Notes: generated by a model from the sequence alone, not told the origin. 17,751 nt of DNA from Anaerolineae bacterium (GCA_016929205.1 JAFGJF010000015.1:1-17751); one strand, 5' to 3'. Positions 7,615-17,273 are shown, numbered from the stretch's first letter. A program made the numbers and translations.

Positions 7615-8223
7615 GTGCGCAAAGATTTGCTTATTTGGGGTGTTGTTGTTTTGATCGTCGTCCTCCTGGTGAGCATCGCTGCCTGCCTGATAGGCGTTTT
7701 TGTACCTTGGTCACCTGCACCAGCGCCTACGCCAACGCGGAGCATTGTCGTCAACATCGAGCAGATTCGCCAGCAAGCGGAATTGGCAACGGTCAAATAC
7801 ACGTTGAGTACCGATATTACCAGCACTCACGTGCCCGACGATATCCGCAAGGAACTGGGCGTCAAAGAAGAGATCGTCCTGATTGCGTACGGTGAGGTCG
7901 CAGCGGGTTTTGATCTGGGCAAGCTTGAGGAAGGCGATCTGTGGATGGATGGCACGCGCGTTCAGCTGCATCTTCCTGCGCCCGAATTATTGTACGTTCG
8001 CCTGGATAACGAGCGAACACATGTGGTATACTATAACAAGTCGTGGCTTATCGGACGCGATCTCGGTTTGGAAGGCGCAGCACGACTAGAGGCTGAAGAA
8101 AAGATGCGGCAGGCTGCTTTGGAAAGCGGTGTGTTGGCACAGGCCGGTGAATATGGGCAACTTTTTTTCGAAAATTGGTTTTACTCGATGGGCTTTACGA
8201 CAGTGCAGGTGATTGTGGACTAG
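7615..8223 (+). CDS. Membrane-anchored DUF4230 protein (copy 2)
   Basis: The 202-residue protein is a divergent paralogue of the preceding gene. An N-terminal hydrophobic helix (about 6-31) is followed by a very short linker with PAPAPTPT (34-41), much shorter than in copy 1. The DUF4230 domain shows YGEVAAGFDLGKL (92-104), VQLHLPAPELL (116-126), a DNERTHVVY strand (131-139) and a C-terminal helix ending MGFTTVQVIV. IAAC at 21-24 resembles a lipobox, but hydrophobicity continues after the Cys, so a plain membrane anchor is preferred. The GTG start at 7615 has AGGAGG five bases upstream, right after the stop of copy 1, which suggests translational coupling. Two different DUF4230 proteins made together could form a heteromer; this is inference. 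Confidence 0.85.
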   Translation: MRKDLLIWGVVVLIVVLLVSIAACLIGVFVPWSPAPAPTPTRSIVVNIEQIRQQAELATVKYTLSTDITSTHVPDDIRKELGVKEEIVLIAYGEVAAGFDLGKLEEGDLWMDGTRVQLHLPAPELLYVRLDNERTHVVYYNKSWLIGRDLGLEGAARLEAEEKMRQAALESGVLAQAGEYGQLFFENWFYSMGFTTVQVIVD

Positions 8224-8243
8224 AGACCGTGGCACAGGTTCTG

Positions 8244-8272
8244 TTGCCCATGCGGACAAAATACGGTATAAT
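8244..8272 (+). promoter_or_regulatory. Promoter of the kinase-cyclase unit
   Basis: TTGCCC (8244-8249) and a perfect TATAAT (8267-8272) are 17 bases apart, giving a start near 8279 and a leader of about 36 bases. It lies between the stop of the second DUF4230 gene and the kinase start, so the kinase can be expressed separately from the upstream operon. Confidence 0.65.
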
Positions 8273-8314
8273 AGATTCAGGTTGCACTAACATATCACGA
8301 TTTGGAGCCCATAT

Positions 8315-9718
8315 GTGATTGGCGAGATTCTTGGGAATCGCTATAAAATTCTGCGCGAGATAGGCGCCGGGGGAATGGCGTGGGTCTATCTTGCCGAAGA
8401 TATAACGGAAAAAATCCAGGTTGCAGTCAAGGTTCTTTACCCGCACTATAGCCAGGATATGGCTTACGTTCAACGATTCACGCGTGAGGCCAAGCTCGCT
8501 ACCCAAATCTCGAACGAGCATATTGTCCGCATTCTAAACTATGGCTCAGATCGAGATGTCCATTACCTGGTTATGGAAAACATCCAGGGCAAGGACCTGG
8601 CGGCCATTTTGCGCGAGCGCGGTAAACTTTCCTGGCAAGAGGCGCTCGAGATCGGGGCACAGGTGACGTTGGCACTGGAAGCGGCAAATGCCCAAGGAAT
8701 TGTCCATCGTGATATAAAGCCACAAAATGTCATGATGACGCCCGATGGACAGGTCAAAGTGTTGGATTTTGGCATCGCTCGTGCACGGGCATTGCCTTCG
8801 CTGACACAATCCGGTTTTGTCGGTTCGCCATATTACATTGCCCCAGAGCAAGCGATGGGAGAGGCAGTAGATATTCGCTCGGACATTTATTCTTTGGGGG
8901 TCGCCCTGTACGAGATGGTAAGCGGCAAAATGCCCTTTGACGCTTCCAGTCCCTGGTCGATCATCAGCCAGCACATTGCCAATGAACCACCCAAACTCGA
9001 TCTAGAAAGTCTCGATTTGCCTCTATTTGTCGAGTCGCTGCTCAACAAGATGCTGGCCAAAGATGCAGACGATCGTTACCAGACGCCAGGAGAATTGTTG
9101 GCCGCTATCGAATCAACTCTGCGCGGTCGTGTTGGCATCAGACGAGTTGAGCAAGAATCTCAGCAAGAACGCAAAAAGGCGAGCCAGGCACACAAGTTGC
9201 TGCTCAGCAGTCTCTATAAACGAGCGGTCGAGGCCGAACAAACGCGAGAATGGCCCAGGGCTGTACATCTATACAACCAGGTGTTGAAAATAGACACACG
9301 CTATGAAGATGCTGCAAAACGTCGGGCCCGTGCCGGGCTCCAAGCTCGGTTAGCCGCTTTGTACACTGCCGCTCAGTCTGCGATAGGAAAAGAACGTTGG
9401 CAGGAAGCGATTGATGAATTGAGCGAGATCGTCACCGTCGAACCTGATTACAAAGAAGCGGCCAGCTTGTTGACTCAGGCCAGTATTGCTTTGGCTGAAG
9501 AGCAAAACCAGGAGCGGGTCACCAGTCTGTATCGGGAAGGACTCGCGCACTATGAAAACAAGGAATGGGAGCCGGCATATGACTGCTTTTCCTTGATCTT
9601 GGACATCGATCCTGACTATGAGAATGTCCCTCGTCTTTATCAGGATGCCCGGCGACGCTTGCAATGGTCAAAATCGATTTTGGGGCGCGTGGCGCAGAGG
9701 TTTTCCAAGGATGGGTGA
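8315..9718 (+). CDS. Soluble Ser/Thr protein kinase with C-terminal TPR-like repeats
   Basis: The protein has 467 residues. Its kinase domain (about 10-270) is of the bacterial PknB/Hanks type: glycine loop GAGGMAWVYLA (17-27), ATP lysine K39 in VAVKV, HRDIKPQN (131-138) with catalytic D133, DFG (151-153), APE (176-178) and D190 in RSDIYSLGV. All catalytic residues are present, so it should be active. After a charged linker come three similar units of about 55 residues starting near 300, 349 and 404, each with LY near the start, W-x-x-A in the middle (312, 362, 418) and a P/T-x-Y turn; these are TPR-like and probably bind partners. There is no membrane helix or PASTA domain. GTG at 8315 is seven bases after GGAG. 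It lies 58 bases upstream of a cyclase gene, a plausible partner or substrate. Confidence 0.93.
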   Translation: MIGEILGNRYKILREIGAGGMAWVYLAEDITEKIQVAVKVLYPHYSQDMAYVQRFTREAKLATQISNEHIVRILNYGSDRDVHYLVMENIQGKDLAAILRERGKLSWQEALEIGAQVTLALEAANAQGIVHRDIKPQNVMMTPDGQVKVLDFGIARARALPSLTQSGFVGSPYYIAPEQAMGEAVDIRSDIYSLGVALYEMVSGKMPFDASSPWSIISQHIANEPPKLDLESLDLPLFVESLLNKMLAKDADDRYQTPGELLAAIESTLRGRVGIRRVEQESQQERKKASQAHKLLLSSLYKRAVEAEQTREWPRAVHLYNQVLKIDTRYEDAAKRRARAGLQARLAALYTAAQSAIGKERWQEAIDELSEIVTVEPDYKEAASLLTQASIALAEEQNQERVTSLYREGLAHYENKEWEPAYDCFSLILDIDPDYENVPRLYQDARRRLQWSKSILGRVAQRFSKDG

Positions 9719-9776
9719 CCAGGACCAGTGTGCGAAAAGTAGAATGCCCTCCAACTTTTAGCTTAGGGGAATTGAG

Positions 9777-11570
9777 ATGAGCGAAACAACAAACGCCAAA
9801 GTAGATAGCATCCGCCAAGAGATTGGCGATTTGCGAACTCGGATGAACGAGTTTTCTCGTGCCGTCGAAATGCAGCGACGTGCTTTGCGACAGCTGCAAA
9901 TGGCGGTTGGCAGTGTGCCCCAGGCACAGCGCGTCGTCCAGAATGCGACAAATGCCAGTAACTTTGTCTCGAACGCTGCCCAGCAGATAGCGAGTCGCTT
10001 GCCTCTCTTTGAAAATGCGCTGAATCGCCTTCGTGCCGATATAGATGCGATGGAAAAAGAGCATGCCCAACTGCGCGCCCTTTCTGAGGTAGGTGCCGTG
10101 ATCAATTCAACGCTCGATCCTGATGAGGTGTTGAACCGGGTGATGGACAAGATCATTCAAATCACCGGCGCTGAACGTGGCTATTTGATGTTGCGCAACG
10201 AAGAAACGAGTGAATTAGAATTCAAAGTGGCGCGCAACATGGATCAGGAAACGCTGAACAAACAATCTTTCCAAGTCAGCAGAACAATTGTGACCACAGT
10301 AGCCGAGACCGGAGAAGCGGTTGTAACGACAAACGCCCAGGCTGATCCACGCTTCCAGTCCCAGGAAAGCGTGATTGGCTACAGCCTGCGCTCGATACTG
10401 TGTGTTCCACTTCGTGTCAAAGGCAGTACGATCGGCGTGGTATACGCCGACAATCGCATCCGGTCTGGTTTGTTTGGTGAGCGTGAGCGCGATGTATTGA
10501 CTGCCTTTGCCAACCAGGCCGCTGTTGCCATCGACAATGCCCGGTTGTTTGAAAGCGTCGCCAATCAGAAAAAGTTGATGGACGATATCCTGCGCTCTAT
10601 TACCAGCGGCGTGATCACAACTGATGTGGCAGACAAGATCACGTTGTTTAACCGTGCGGCGGAAAACATTCTCTCCGCACAGACCGAGTTATGTGTGGGG
10701 CAGAGCTTTGAAGTATTGGGGCCCTTGCAGGCAGTGCTTCCCAAAATGGTGCAAAGAGTCAAAGAAACGGATGCCGTCATTCAGGATTACGAAGCTGAAC
10801 CCCAGATCGCCGGTCGTGGCAAAGTGAGTCTGACTGTCAACCTCGCCCCGCTAAAGGACGCCAATGAAGAGACGCAAGGTGTTGCCATCGTGGTCAATGA
10901 TGTGACGGAACGGAAGCAGTTTGAACGAGAGCGCTCGATGGTCAAGCGCTATCTGCCGACTGAACTCGTGGACTCGTTGGCCGATCTGCAAGAACTCCAA
11001 CTGGGTGGCACGCGCGAAACAGTCAGCATTCTTTTTGGCGATATCCGTGGATTCACGACCTACAGCGAAAGTCACGCACCCGAACAAGTGGTTGATATGA
11101 TCAATCACTATTACAACATTGCGGCACGGGTTATCCGCGAAAACGACGGCATTGTCGATAAATACGAAGGTGATTGTGTGATGGCTCACTTTGGCACCCC
11201 TTTGCATCCGATCCAGGACCATGCATGGAAAGCTGTCAAGACTGCCTGTGAAATCCAGCAAGTGATCGATGAAGACCACAGTGCTATGCCCCCTGAGGAC
11301 CGTCTGCACTTTGGCATTGGGATCAATACCGGCGAGGCGGTTGCCGGTAACGTGGGCGGGGAGGAGCAGATGGACTATACGCTGATTGGCGATGCTGTCA
11401 ACCTGTCGAAACGATTACAGGAAAATGCACCCCCTGGGGTGATCCTCCTGGGCGACAGCACGTATCAACTGGTCAAAGCTCACGTTGAGGTCGAGACATT
11501 GGAACCGCTCCAGGTCAAAGGGCGTACAGCTTATGAGCAGGTGTACAAAGTAACCAATATTATAGGCTAA
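9777..11570 (+). CDS. GAF-PAS class III adenylate cyclase
   Basis: The 597-residue soluble protein starts with a probably coiled region (1-95), followed by a GAF domain (about 100-257, with ERGYLMLR and SILCVPLRVKG), a PAS-like domain (about 264-378, ending IVVNDVTERKQFE) and a class III cyclase domain (about 413-595). Both metal aspartates are present: D422 in LFGDIRGFT and D466 in DKYEGDCVMAHFG. K462 and D533 (QMDYTLIGDAVNL) fit adenine-specifying positions, while N542 and R546 fit the transition-state residues. It should make cAMP from ATP, controlled by ligand or redox signals sensed by GAF/PAS; the ligand is unknown. The ATG follows AGGGGA with normal spacing. It is probably co-transcribed with the kinase 58 bases upstream, which might phosphorylate it. 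A terminator-like hairpin follows at 11640. Confidence 0.92.
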   Translation: MSETTNAKVDSIRQEIGDLRTRMNEFSRAVEMQRRALRQLQMAVGSVPQAQRVVQNATNASNFVSNAAQQIASRLPLFENALNRLRADIDAMEKEHAQLRALSEVGAVINSTLDPDEVLNRVMDKIIQITGAERGYLMLRNEETSELEFKVARNMDQETLNKQSFQVSRTIVTTVAETGEAVVTTNAQADPRFQSQESVIGYSLRSILCVPLRVKGSTIGVVYADNRIRSGLFGERERDVLTAFANQAAVAIDNARLFESVANQKKLMDDILRSITSGVITTDVADKITLFNRAAENILSAQTELCVGQSFEVLGPLQAVLPKMVQRVKETDAVIQDYEAEPQIAGRGKVSLTVNLAPLKDANEETQGVAIVVNDVTERKQFERERSMVKRYLPTELVDSLADLQELQLGGTRETVSILFGDIRGFTTYSESHAPEQVVDMINHYYNIAARVIRENDGIVDKYEGDCVMAHFGTPLHPIQDHAWKAVKTACEIQQVIDEDHSAMPPEDRLHFGIGINTGEAVAGNVGGEEQMDYTLIGDAVNLSKRLQENAPPGVILLGDSTYQLVKAHVEVETLEPLQVKGRTAYEQVYKVTNIIG

Positions 11571-11639
11571 ATTGCCATCGATCTGTTTTGTTAACCGTTC
11601 GGATCAAGTATTGAGATAATTCGAGTTCGACATATCAGA

Positions 11640-11673
11640 ATGCCACGCGCGTTGGGTGCGTGGCATCTCTTTT
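11640..11673 (+). terminator. Terminator-like hairpin after the cyclase gene
   Basis: ATGCCACGC (11640-11648) and GCGTGGCAT (11658-11666) form a perfect nine-base-pair stem with a nine-base loop, followed by CTCTTTT. It lies 70 bases after the cyclase stop and ends only a few bases before the Shine-Dalgarno sequence of the next gene. The T-run is short, so termination may be partial, and it could act as an attenuator for the glycosyltransferase gene. Confidence 0.65.
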
Positions 11674-11684
11674 GTGGAGGGGTT

Positions 11685-13646
11685 TTGAACGATCCAACTC
11701 TAGCGCGGTCTCGATCCAGATCGCCCCAAAGGCACACTCTATTCTTTGCCATCGTCCTGTGTGCGGCTGCGATATTGCGCCTGGTGAATCTCAATTTTCA
11801 CAGCCTTGATCTGGACGAGTCGATGAGCGTGTGGCTGGCACAAAGGACCACAGGCGAGTTGCTGTCCAACGTGCTGAGCCTGGGGCTCGACCCGCATCCC
11901 CCAGGCTACTATTTGCTGCTCAAAATGTGGATGGCCCTATTCGGCAGCGGCGAGTTTTCCGTGCGGCTACTGTCGGCGCTCTTTGGCATTGCGTTTGTTG
12001 CCCTGGTATATCTGGTTGGCAAGCAGCTTTTTGACCCGTGGGTTGGCCTCATCGCGGCTGCGTTGGCCACACTCAACCCCTTGTTGGTCTGGCTCTCTCA
12101 AGAAGTACGAATGTACATGCCCGTTGCCACGTTGGCACTGGCCAGCCTCTATTGCCTGATTCGCGCTGTAGACGATGACCTTGAAGCAAGCCCTTGGGGC
12201 TGGTGGGTGGGGTACGGCGTTTTGGCTCTTGTAGCCTGTTATTGCCACCTGTTCGCTGCCTTGCTGTTGCCGGTTGCGGCAGGGTATGTGTTTATTCGCG
12301 GTTGGCATCGTCGAGCACTGTGGGGAGTAGGAGCTTTGATTATTGGCGCCGTTGGGTTGGCCTATATGCCTTTTGCCTGGAATGCCTGGAAGGCCGGGCT
12401 CGTCGCACCCGACGTTAACGTCTACCCGATGCTTAAATTCAAAGAGCAATTATACGAACTTGTGCTGGCCTTTACAGCCCGATTCGTGCGCGATCCGCCG
12501 AAATGGCTGGTTGTTCCTATGCTGGTTTTGGCCGCATTCGCGCTGGCAGGATCGTGGCCTGTTGTATGGCGCGCCGAAAAACAAGAGCGTCGTTTTGGTG
12601 CCAGCCTGTTGCTGCTTTGGCTGCTGATCCCATTGGCTGCATTTTTGTGGATTACGGCCAAACGGCCGGTGTTCAACCCCAAGTATCTCGTCGTGATCTT
12701 GCCCGCGTTTTGGCTGGCGATCGCTGCCGGTATGATGCGGCTGAAACGATGGCGTACTGGATCGATTAGCCTTGCCCTGATTGCGGCTTTGGTTTTGGGT
12801 GGCATAGGCTGGAAGACTGTATGGAACGTCAAGGCGCTTCGTGAGGATTGGCGTACGGCAGCAGATTATGTAACACAGCGAGCAACGGCAGAAGACAAGG
12901 TATTTGTGCACCTGCATTATGCACATGTTCCCTTTGAGTACTATTATGAGGGGCTGGCACAAGTTGTTGCGCCGCTGGGGAGCCGCCCGCCACCTCAGGA
13001 AGACCTGGATGAACTGTTAGCACCTTATGGTGGTGCCAATGTGCTGTGGCTGGTACAGGCTCAAGAACATAACACCGATCCCAAGCATATCGTCGAACGC
13101 TGGTTTTTCGATCGCGGCCCCATTGTCACCGAGCAGTACCCGGTGGGTATGTCGATCAAGGCATATGCGCTGCGCTACCGGTTAGGTCGTGTGCCCGATA
13201 CGGCGATACCGACCTCGATCGGTTTTGGCCAGCGGCTGCGCCTGGCAGGATACGAACTCGATCGCTCTCAACTGTCGCCTTATTCGGATCGTTTGCATCC
13301 GCCGAGCAACTGGATTCACCTCACATTGTATTGGCAGGTGGATTGGCCGTTGGAAGACAAGCTGTCCGTCGTCGTCGAAATGACCGATGACAGCGGAGGT
13401 GTTTGGGGCGGCAAACTGGACCAACCACGCAATGTGGTGAATTATTACCGCCCAGAGCAATGGCAACCTGGCGAGATCATTCGCGACGACTATGATATCA
13501 ACCTCAACCCGATTACGCCAACGGGCATGTATCACATCCGCGTCGGCGTGAAAACACCCGAGCAAGAGATGTTTTGGCCAGTATCTGGTGCAGCACAACA
13601 GCAAGAGCGCGCAATCCTGACCGACGTGCATATTGAAAACGATTGA
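11685..13646 (+). CDS. GT39/ArnT-type membrane glycosyltransferase with extra C-terminal beta domain
   Basis: The protein is about 653 residues from the TTG at 11685, which has GGAGG four bases upstream; the in-frame ATG at 11640 is inside a hairpin and is rejected. The N-terminal half shows the GT39/PMT pattern: a first helix, then LDLDES with catalytic-type D44-E45 (41-46), DPHPPGYYLLLK (69-80), a chain of membrane helices, and SQEVRMY (138-144). Such enzymes move a sugar from a polyprenyl-phosphate carrier to protein, lipid or glycan outside the membrane; donor and acceptor are unknown. Residues about 510-653 form a soluble region with LRLAGYEL, LTLYWQVDWP, QWQPGEIIRDDY and TGMYHIRVGV. This resembles a beta-sandwich module often attached to such proteins in Chloroflexota. 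It is convergent with groEL. Confidence 0.82.
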   Translation: MNDPTLARSRSRSPQRHTLFFAIVLCAAAILRLVNLNFHSLDLDESMSVWLAQRTTGELLSNVLSLGLDPHPPGYYLLLKMWMALFGSGEFSVRLLSALFGIAFVALVYLVGKQLFDPWVGLIAAALATLNPLLVWLSQEVRMYMPVATLALASLYCLIRAVDDDLEASPWGWWVGYGVLALVACYCHLFAALLLPVAAGYVFIRGWHRRALWGVGALIIGAVGLAYMPFAWNAWKAGLVAPDVNVYPMLKFKEQLYELVLAFTARFVRDPPKWLVVPMLVLAAFALAGSWPVVWRAEKQERRFGASLLLLWLLIPLAAFLWITAKRPVFNPKYLVVILPAFWLAIAAGMMRLKRWRTGSISLALIAALVLGGIGWKTVWNVKALREDWRTAADYVTQRATAEDKVFVHLHYAHVPFEYYYEGLAQVVAPLGSRPPPQEDLDELLAPYGGANVLWLVQAQEHNTDPKHIVERWFFDRGPIVTEQYPVGMSIKAYALRYRLGRVPDTAIPTSIGFGQRLRLAGYELDRSQLSPYSDRLHPPSNWIHLTLYWQVDWPLEDKLSVVVEMTDDSGGVWGGKLDQPRNVVNYYRPEQWQPGEIIRDDYDINLNPITPTGMYHIRVGVKTPEQEMFWPVSGAAQQQERAILTDVHIEND

Positions 13647-13665
13647 TCGCTCAAGCAGCACGAAA

Positions 13666-13701
13666 AAAAACAGGGACGCAACGTATTGCGTCCCTGTTTT
13701 T
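13666..13701. terminator. Bidirectional rho-independent terminator between glycosyltransferase and groEL
   Basis: CAGGGACGCAA (13671-13681) and TTGCGTCCCTG (13686-13696) pair perfectly around a four-base loop, and the flanking A-run (13663-13670) and T-run (13697-13701) extend the stem. The A tract on one side and T tract on the other make it work in both directions. It serves the glycosyltransferase gene (+) and groEL (-), whose stops lie 19 and 20 bases away. Confidence 0.93.
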
Positions 13702-13721
13702 GATGATAGAATGAGTGAGTG

Positions 13722-15359
<1,638 letters not shown>

Positions 15360-15393
15360 TTAATTATCCTCCAAATTCAATTCTAGACCGAAT

Positions 15394-15690
15394 CTACCGT
15401 TCTACGATTGCCAACACGTCGCTCTCTTTAAAGATGAGCACTTTGTCGTCTTCCAGTTTGATCTCTGTGCCAGCATACTTGGCGTAAAGGACGCGATCGC
15501 CCACTTTTACTTCCATTGGCACACGCTTGCCGCTGTCATCCAACCGACCGGGGCCGGCAGCCAGCACTTCGCCTTCCTGCGGTTTTTCTTTGGCCGTTTC
15601 CGGGAGAATGATGCCGCTCGCGGTGACTTCTTCTTGTTCAATCGGCTTGACGACAAGACGATCGCCCAACGGTTTGAGAGTAAGTTTCAT
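15394..15690 (-). CDS. groES: Co-chaperonin GroES (Hsp10)
   Basis: The 98-residue co-chaperonin caps the GroEL ring. It shows [17 protein letters not shown] (5-21), the mobile-loop segment [18 protein letters not shown] (23-40), and [17 protein letters not shown] (62-78), followed by [13 protein letters not shown]. Length and motifs are normal. The start ATG has AGGAGG with good spacing. It is the first gene of the groES-groEL operon and is preceded by two CIRCE operators, so heat-inducible control by the HrcA repressor is expected. hrcA itself is not in the window. Confidence 0.99.
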   Translation of the reverse strand: MKLTLKPLGDRLVVKPIEQEEVTASGIILPETAKEKPQEGEVLAAGPGRLDDSGKRVPMEVKVGDRVLYAKYAGTEIKLEDDKVLIFKESDVLAIVER

Positions 15691-15738
15691 TTCTATTCCC
15701 TCCTAAATCAAAATTTTAGTGAAACCCTGACCAGTGTA

Positions 15739-15765
15739 TTAGCACTCGCATCTTTCGAGTGCTAA
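15739..15765. promoter_or_regulatory. Perfect CIRCE operator (HrcA site)
   Basis: TTAGCACTC (15739-15747), a nine-base spacer, and GAGTGCTAA (15757-15765) match the CIRCE consensus exactly. It begins about at the predicted transcript start (about 15768) of groES, where bound HrcA would block transcription. Confidence 0.97.
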
Positions 15766-15774
15766 CCGAATCAA

Positions 15775-15803
15775 ATTTTACCACAAAAAATCCTATTCGT
15801 CAA
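15775..15803 (-). promoter_or_regulatory. Heat-shock promoter of groES-groEL
   Basis: On the minus strand TTGACG (15803-15798) and TAAAAT (15780-15775) are separated by 17 bases. The promoter lies between the two CIRCE elements (15739-15765 downstream and 15811-15837 upstream), so a repressor could bind on both sides. Confidence 0.85.
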
Positions 15804-15810
15804 GTCCCAA

Positions 15811-15837
15811 TTAGCACTCTCTTGGCGAGACTGATAA
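15811..15837. promoter_or_regulatory. Second, degenerate CIRCE operator
   Basis: TTAGCACTC (15811-15819) is a perfect left half-site. After nine bases, GACTGATAA (15829-15837) matches the right half GAGTGCTAA at seven of nine positions. It sits seven bases upstream of the -35 box. A weaker HrcA site that cooperates with the perfect one is likely, though it could also be a decayed copy. Confidence 0.7.
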
Positions 15838-15855
15838 TTGCCGGGTCACAAAAAC

Positions 15856-17202
15856 TTATTCGCAGGCGGATATGCCATCTAGTGCGAGATTTTCCAGATC
15901 CAGTTCGCGTTGAGGCAGTTTGAGGAGGATATCCAGTGCGGCATCAAAGTGCGAGGCAGCATTTATGCATTTTTCTTCAGGACTTTTCTCATAATAGTCC
16001 AGCGTGTAATGACTCCATCCGATCATAATGTGGCACATTGCTTGGTCAACAGGTGGAATATCGCCGAGTTCAATGGCCTTTTCCAGGTTGGGGATCGCTT
16101 CTTCATAATTGCGCAGGCCATAATAATAGACCTGTCCGAGGTGGCGATAGGCCATGGCATAGTTGGGATCCTGGCTTAGTGCTTCCTCCAGATAATCGAT
16201 CGCACGTTGTTTATATTCCCGATCCTCGCCCATATAGTGCCCATAAGTCCAGCCGATTTCGTCATAGCTCAGCGGGTTTTGCGGGCTGATTTGAATTGCC
16301 TGCTCAAAAGCAGCAACGGCTTGTTCAAAATAAGGCTGTGCCTCATCCCATTGGCCATAGAGCTGCATACGGTAGCCGATCGCGCGGTAATTTTTGCCCA
16401 CGGCGATGTGCAAAAAGTCCAGCTTGGGGTGCGTTTGAATGGCCGCCAAATAGTATTCGATTGCCTGGCTGTATTCACCTCGCGCTTCGTATAAATAGGC
16501 CATCGCGCGTTGTGTATCGGGAATATTGGCGTTAAGGCTGATTGCCGTTTCAGCTGCTGCCTGGGCTTCTTCATACCTTCCGCGGTCGGTTAGCGCCTCG
16601 GAGAGATAGGCATAGGCTTCGGGCGAATCATCGTTGAGGCGGATGGCCCGCTCGCAGACTTTTTGGGCGGCTTGAACCAGCCGCCGGGCCATCTTTTCTG
16701 GATCATAGACCCAATCCTGTTCCTGAGTTTCGGTTTCTTGGATCACGTCCAACGTGATGTACGTTGGCAATAGATCTTCGGTGTTGAACAAAGCGTGCCA
16801 ATCGAGGGCCATCCCCAGTACAGCCAGCGTTCGTGCATCTCGTCGTTCTTCGTCTTGCAACCTCTCGCCGTATTCTTGTAACGCCTCTGCTGTTTGCCCG
16901 CGAATGACCATCAGCCGCACCAGCCGGAACAGCGCAATGTTGTCTTCGGGATCGATGGTAAATGCCTGGCGATAAGACTCGATTGCTTCATCGAGCAGGC
17001 CTTCGGCGTACAATGTTTCTGCTTCTTCGAAATAGTACTCTGCACTGCGCGTAGGCGTCGCCGTCGGATCAAACGGCCGTGTCCAGTCCGCGCCGCCGAT
17101 CTGTTCGCGGATGACGTATACGCCACAGACGATCAAGATCACCAGGGTCAACACTCGCCACGGTGAATCCTGACGCTTTGGTTTTCTGGAGCCGAGGTAC
17201 AT
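15856..17202 (-). CDS. Membrane-anchored TPR protein
   Basis: The 448-residue protein has a basic N-terminus and one hydrophobic helix (about 16-30). A short TATPT linker (47-51) follows, then TPR repeats to about 430, probably outside the membrane. Clear repeats include AETLYAEGLLDEAIESYRQA (61-80), AYLYEARGEYSQAIEYYLAA (235-254) and LGQVYYYGLRNYEEAIPNL (355-373), with D/N-P turns such as TIDPEDN, QISPQNP and SQDPNYA. TPR domains bind other proteins; the partner is unknown. The region 110-175 fits the repeat pattern poorly and may be an insert. The ATG at 17202 has GAGGAG six bases upstream and its own promoter at 17244-17273. It ends 165 bases upstream of groES, with no clear terminator. 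Confidence 0.85.
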   Translation of the reverse strand: MYLGSRKPKRQDSPWRVLTLVILIVCGVYVIREQIGGADWTRPFDPTATPTRSAEYYFEEAETLYAEGLLDEAIESYRQAFTIDPEDNIALFRLVRLMVIRGQTAEALQEYGERLQDEERRDARTLAVLGMALDWHALFNTEDLLPTYITLDVIQETETQEQDWVYDPEKMARRLVQAAQKVCERAIRLNDDSPEAYAYLSEALTDRGRYEEAQAAAETAISLNANIPDTQRAMAYLYEARGEYSQAIEYYLAAIQTHPKLDFLHIAVGKNYRAIGYRMQLYGQWDEAQPYFEQAVAAFEQAIQISPQNPLSYDEIGWTYGHYMGEDREYKQRAIDYLEEALSQDPNYAMAYRHLGQVYYYGLRNYEEAIPNLEKAIELGDIPPVDQAMCHIMIGWSHYTLDYYEKSPEEKCINAASHFDAALDILLKLPQRELDLENLALDGISACE

Positions 17203-17243
17203 ACGTTTCTCCTCGTTACAGGTGTTTTCATTACAAGGCAGAC

Positions 17244-17273
17244 ATTATACCATCGAGAATCGATTTTTCCCAA
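17244..17273 (-). promoter_or_regulatory. Promoter of the TPR protein gene
   Basis: On the minus strand TTGGGA (17273-17268) and TATAAT (17249-17244) are separated by 18 bases. The start would be near 17237 and the leader about 35 bases. The -10 is a consensus match; the -35 is weaker. Confidence 0.6.

Noticed and set aside
8230..8250. Possible hairpin GGCACAG/CTGTTGCC after the second DUF4230 gene
   Set aside because: The stem has a bulge and a three-base loop with no T-run, so it is not a convincing terminator.
11640..11684. In-frame ATG at 11640 as the glycosyltransferase start
   Set aside because: It forms the first arm of a hairpin and has no Shine-Dalgarno sequence; TTG at 11685 follows GGAGG and starts the typical N-terminal sequence.
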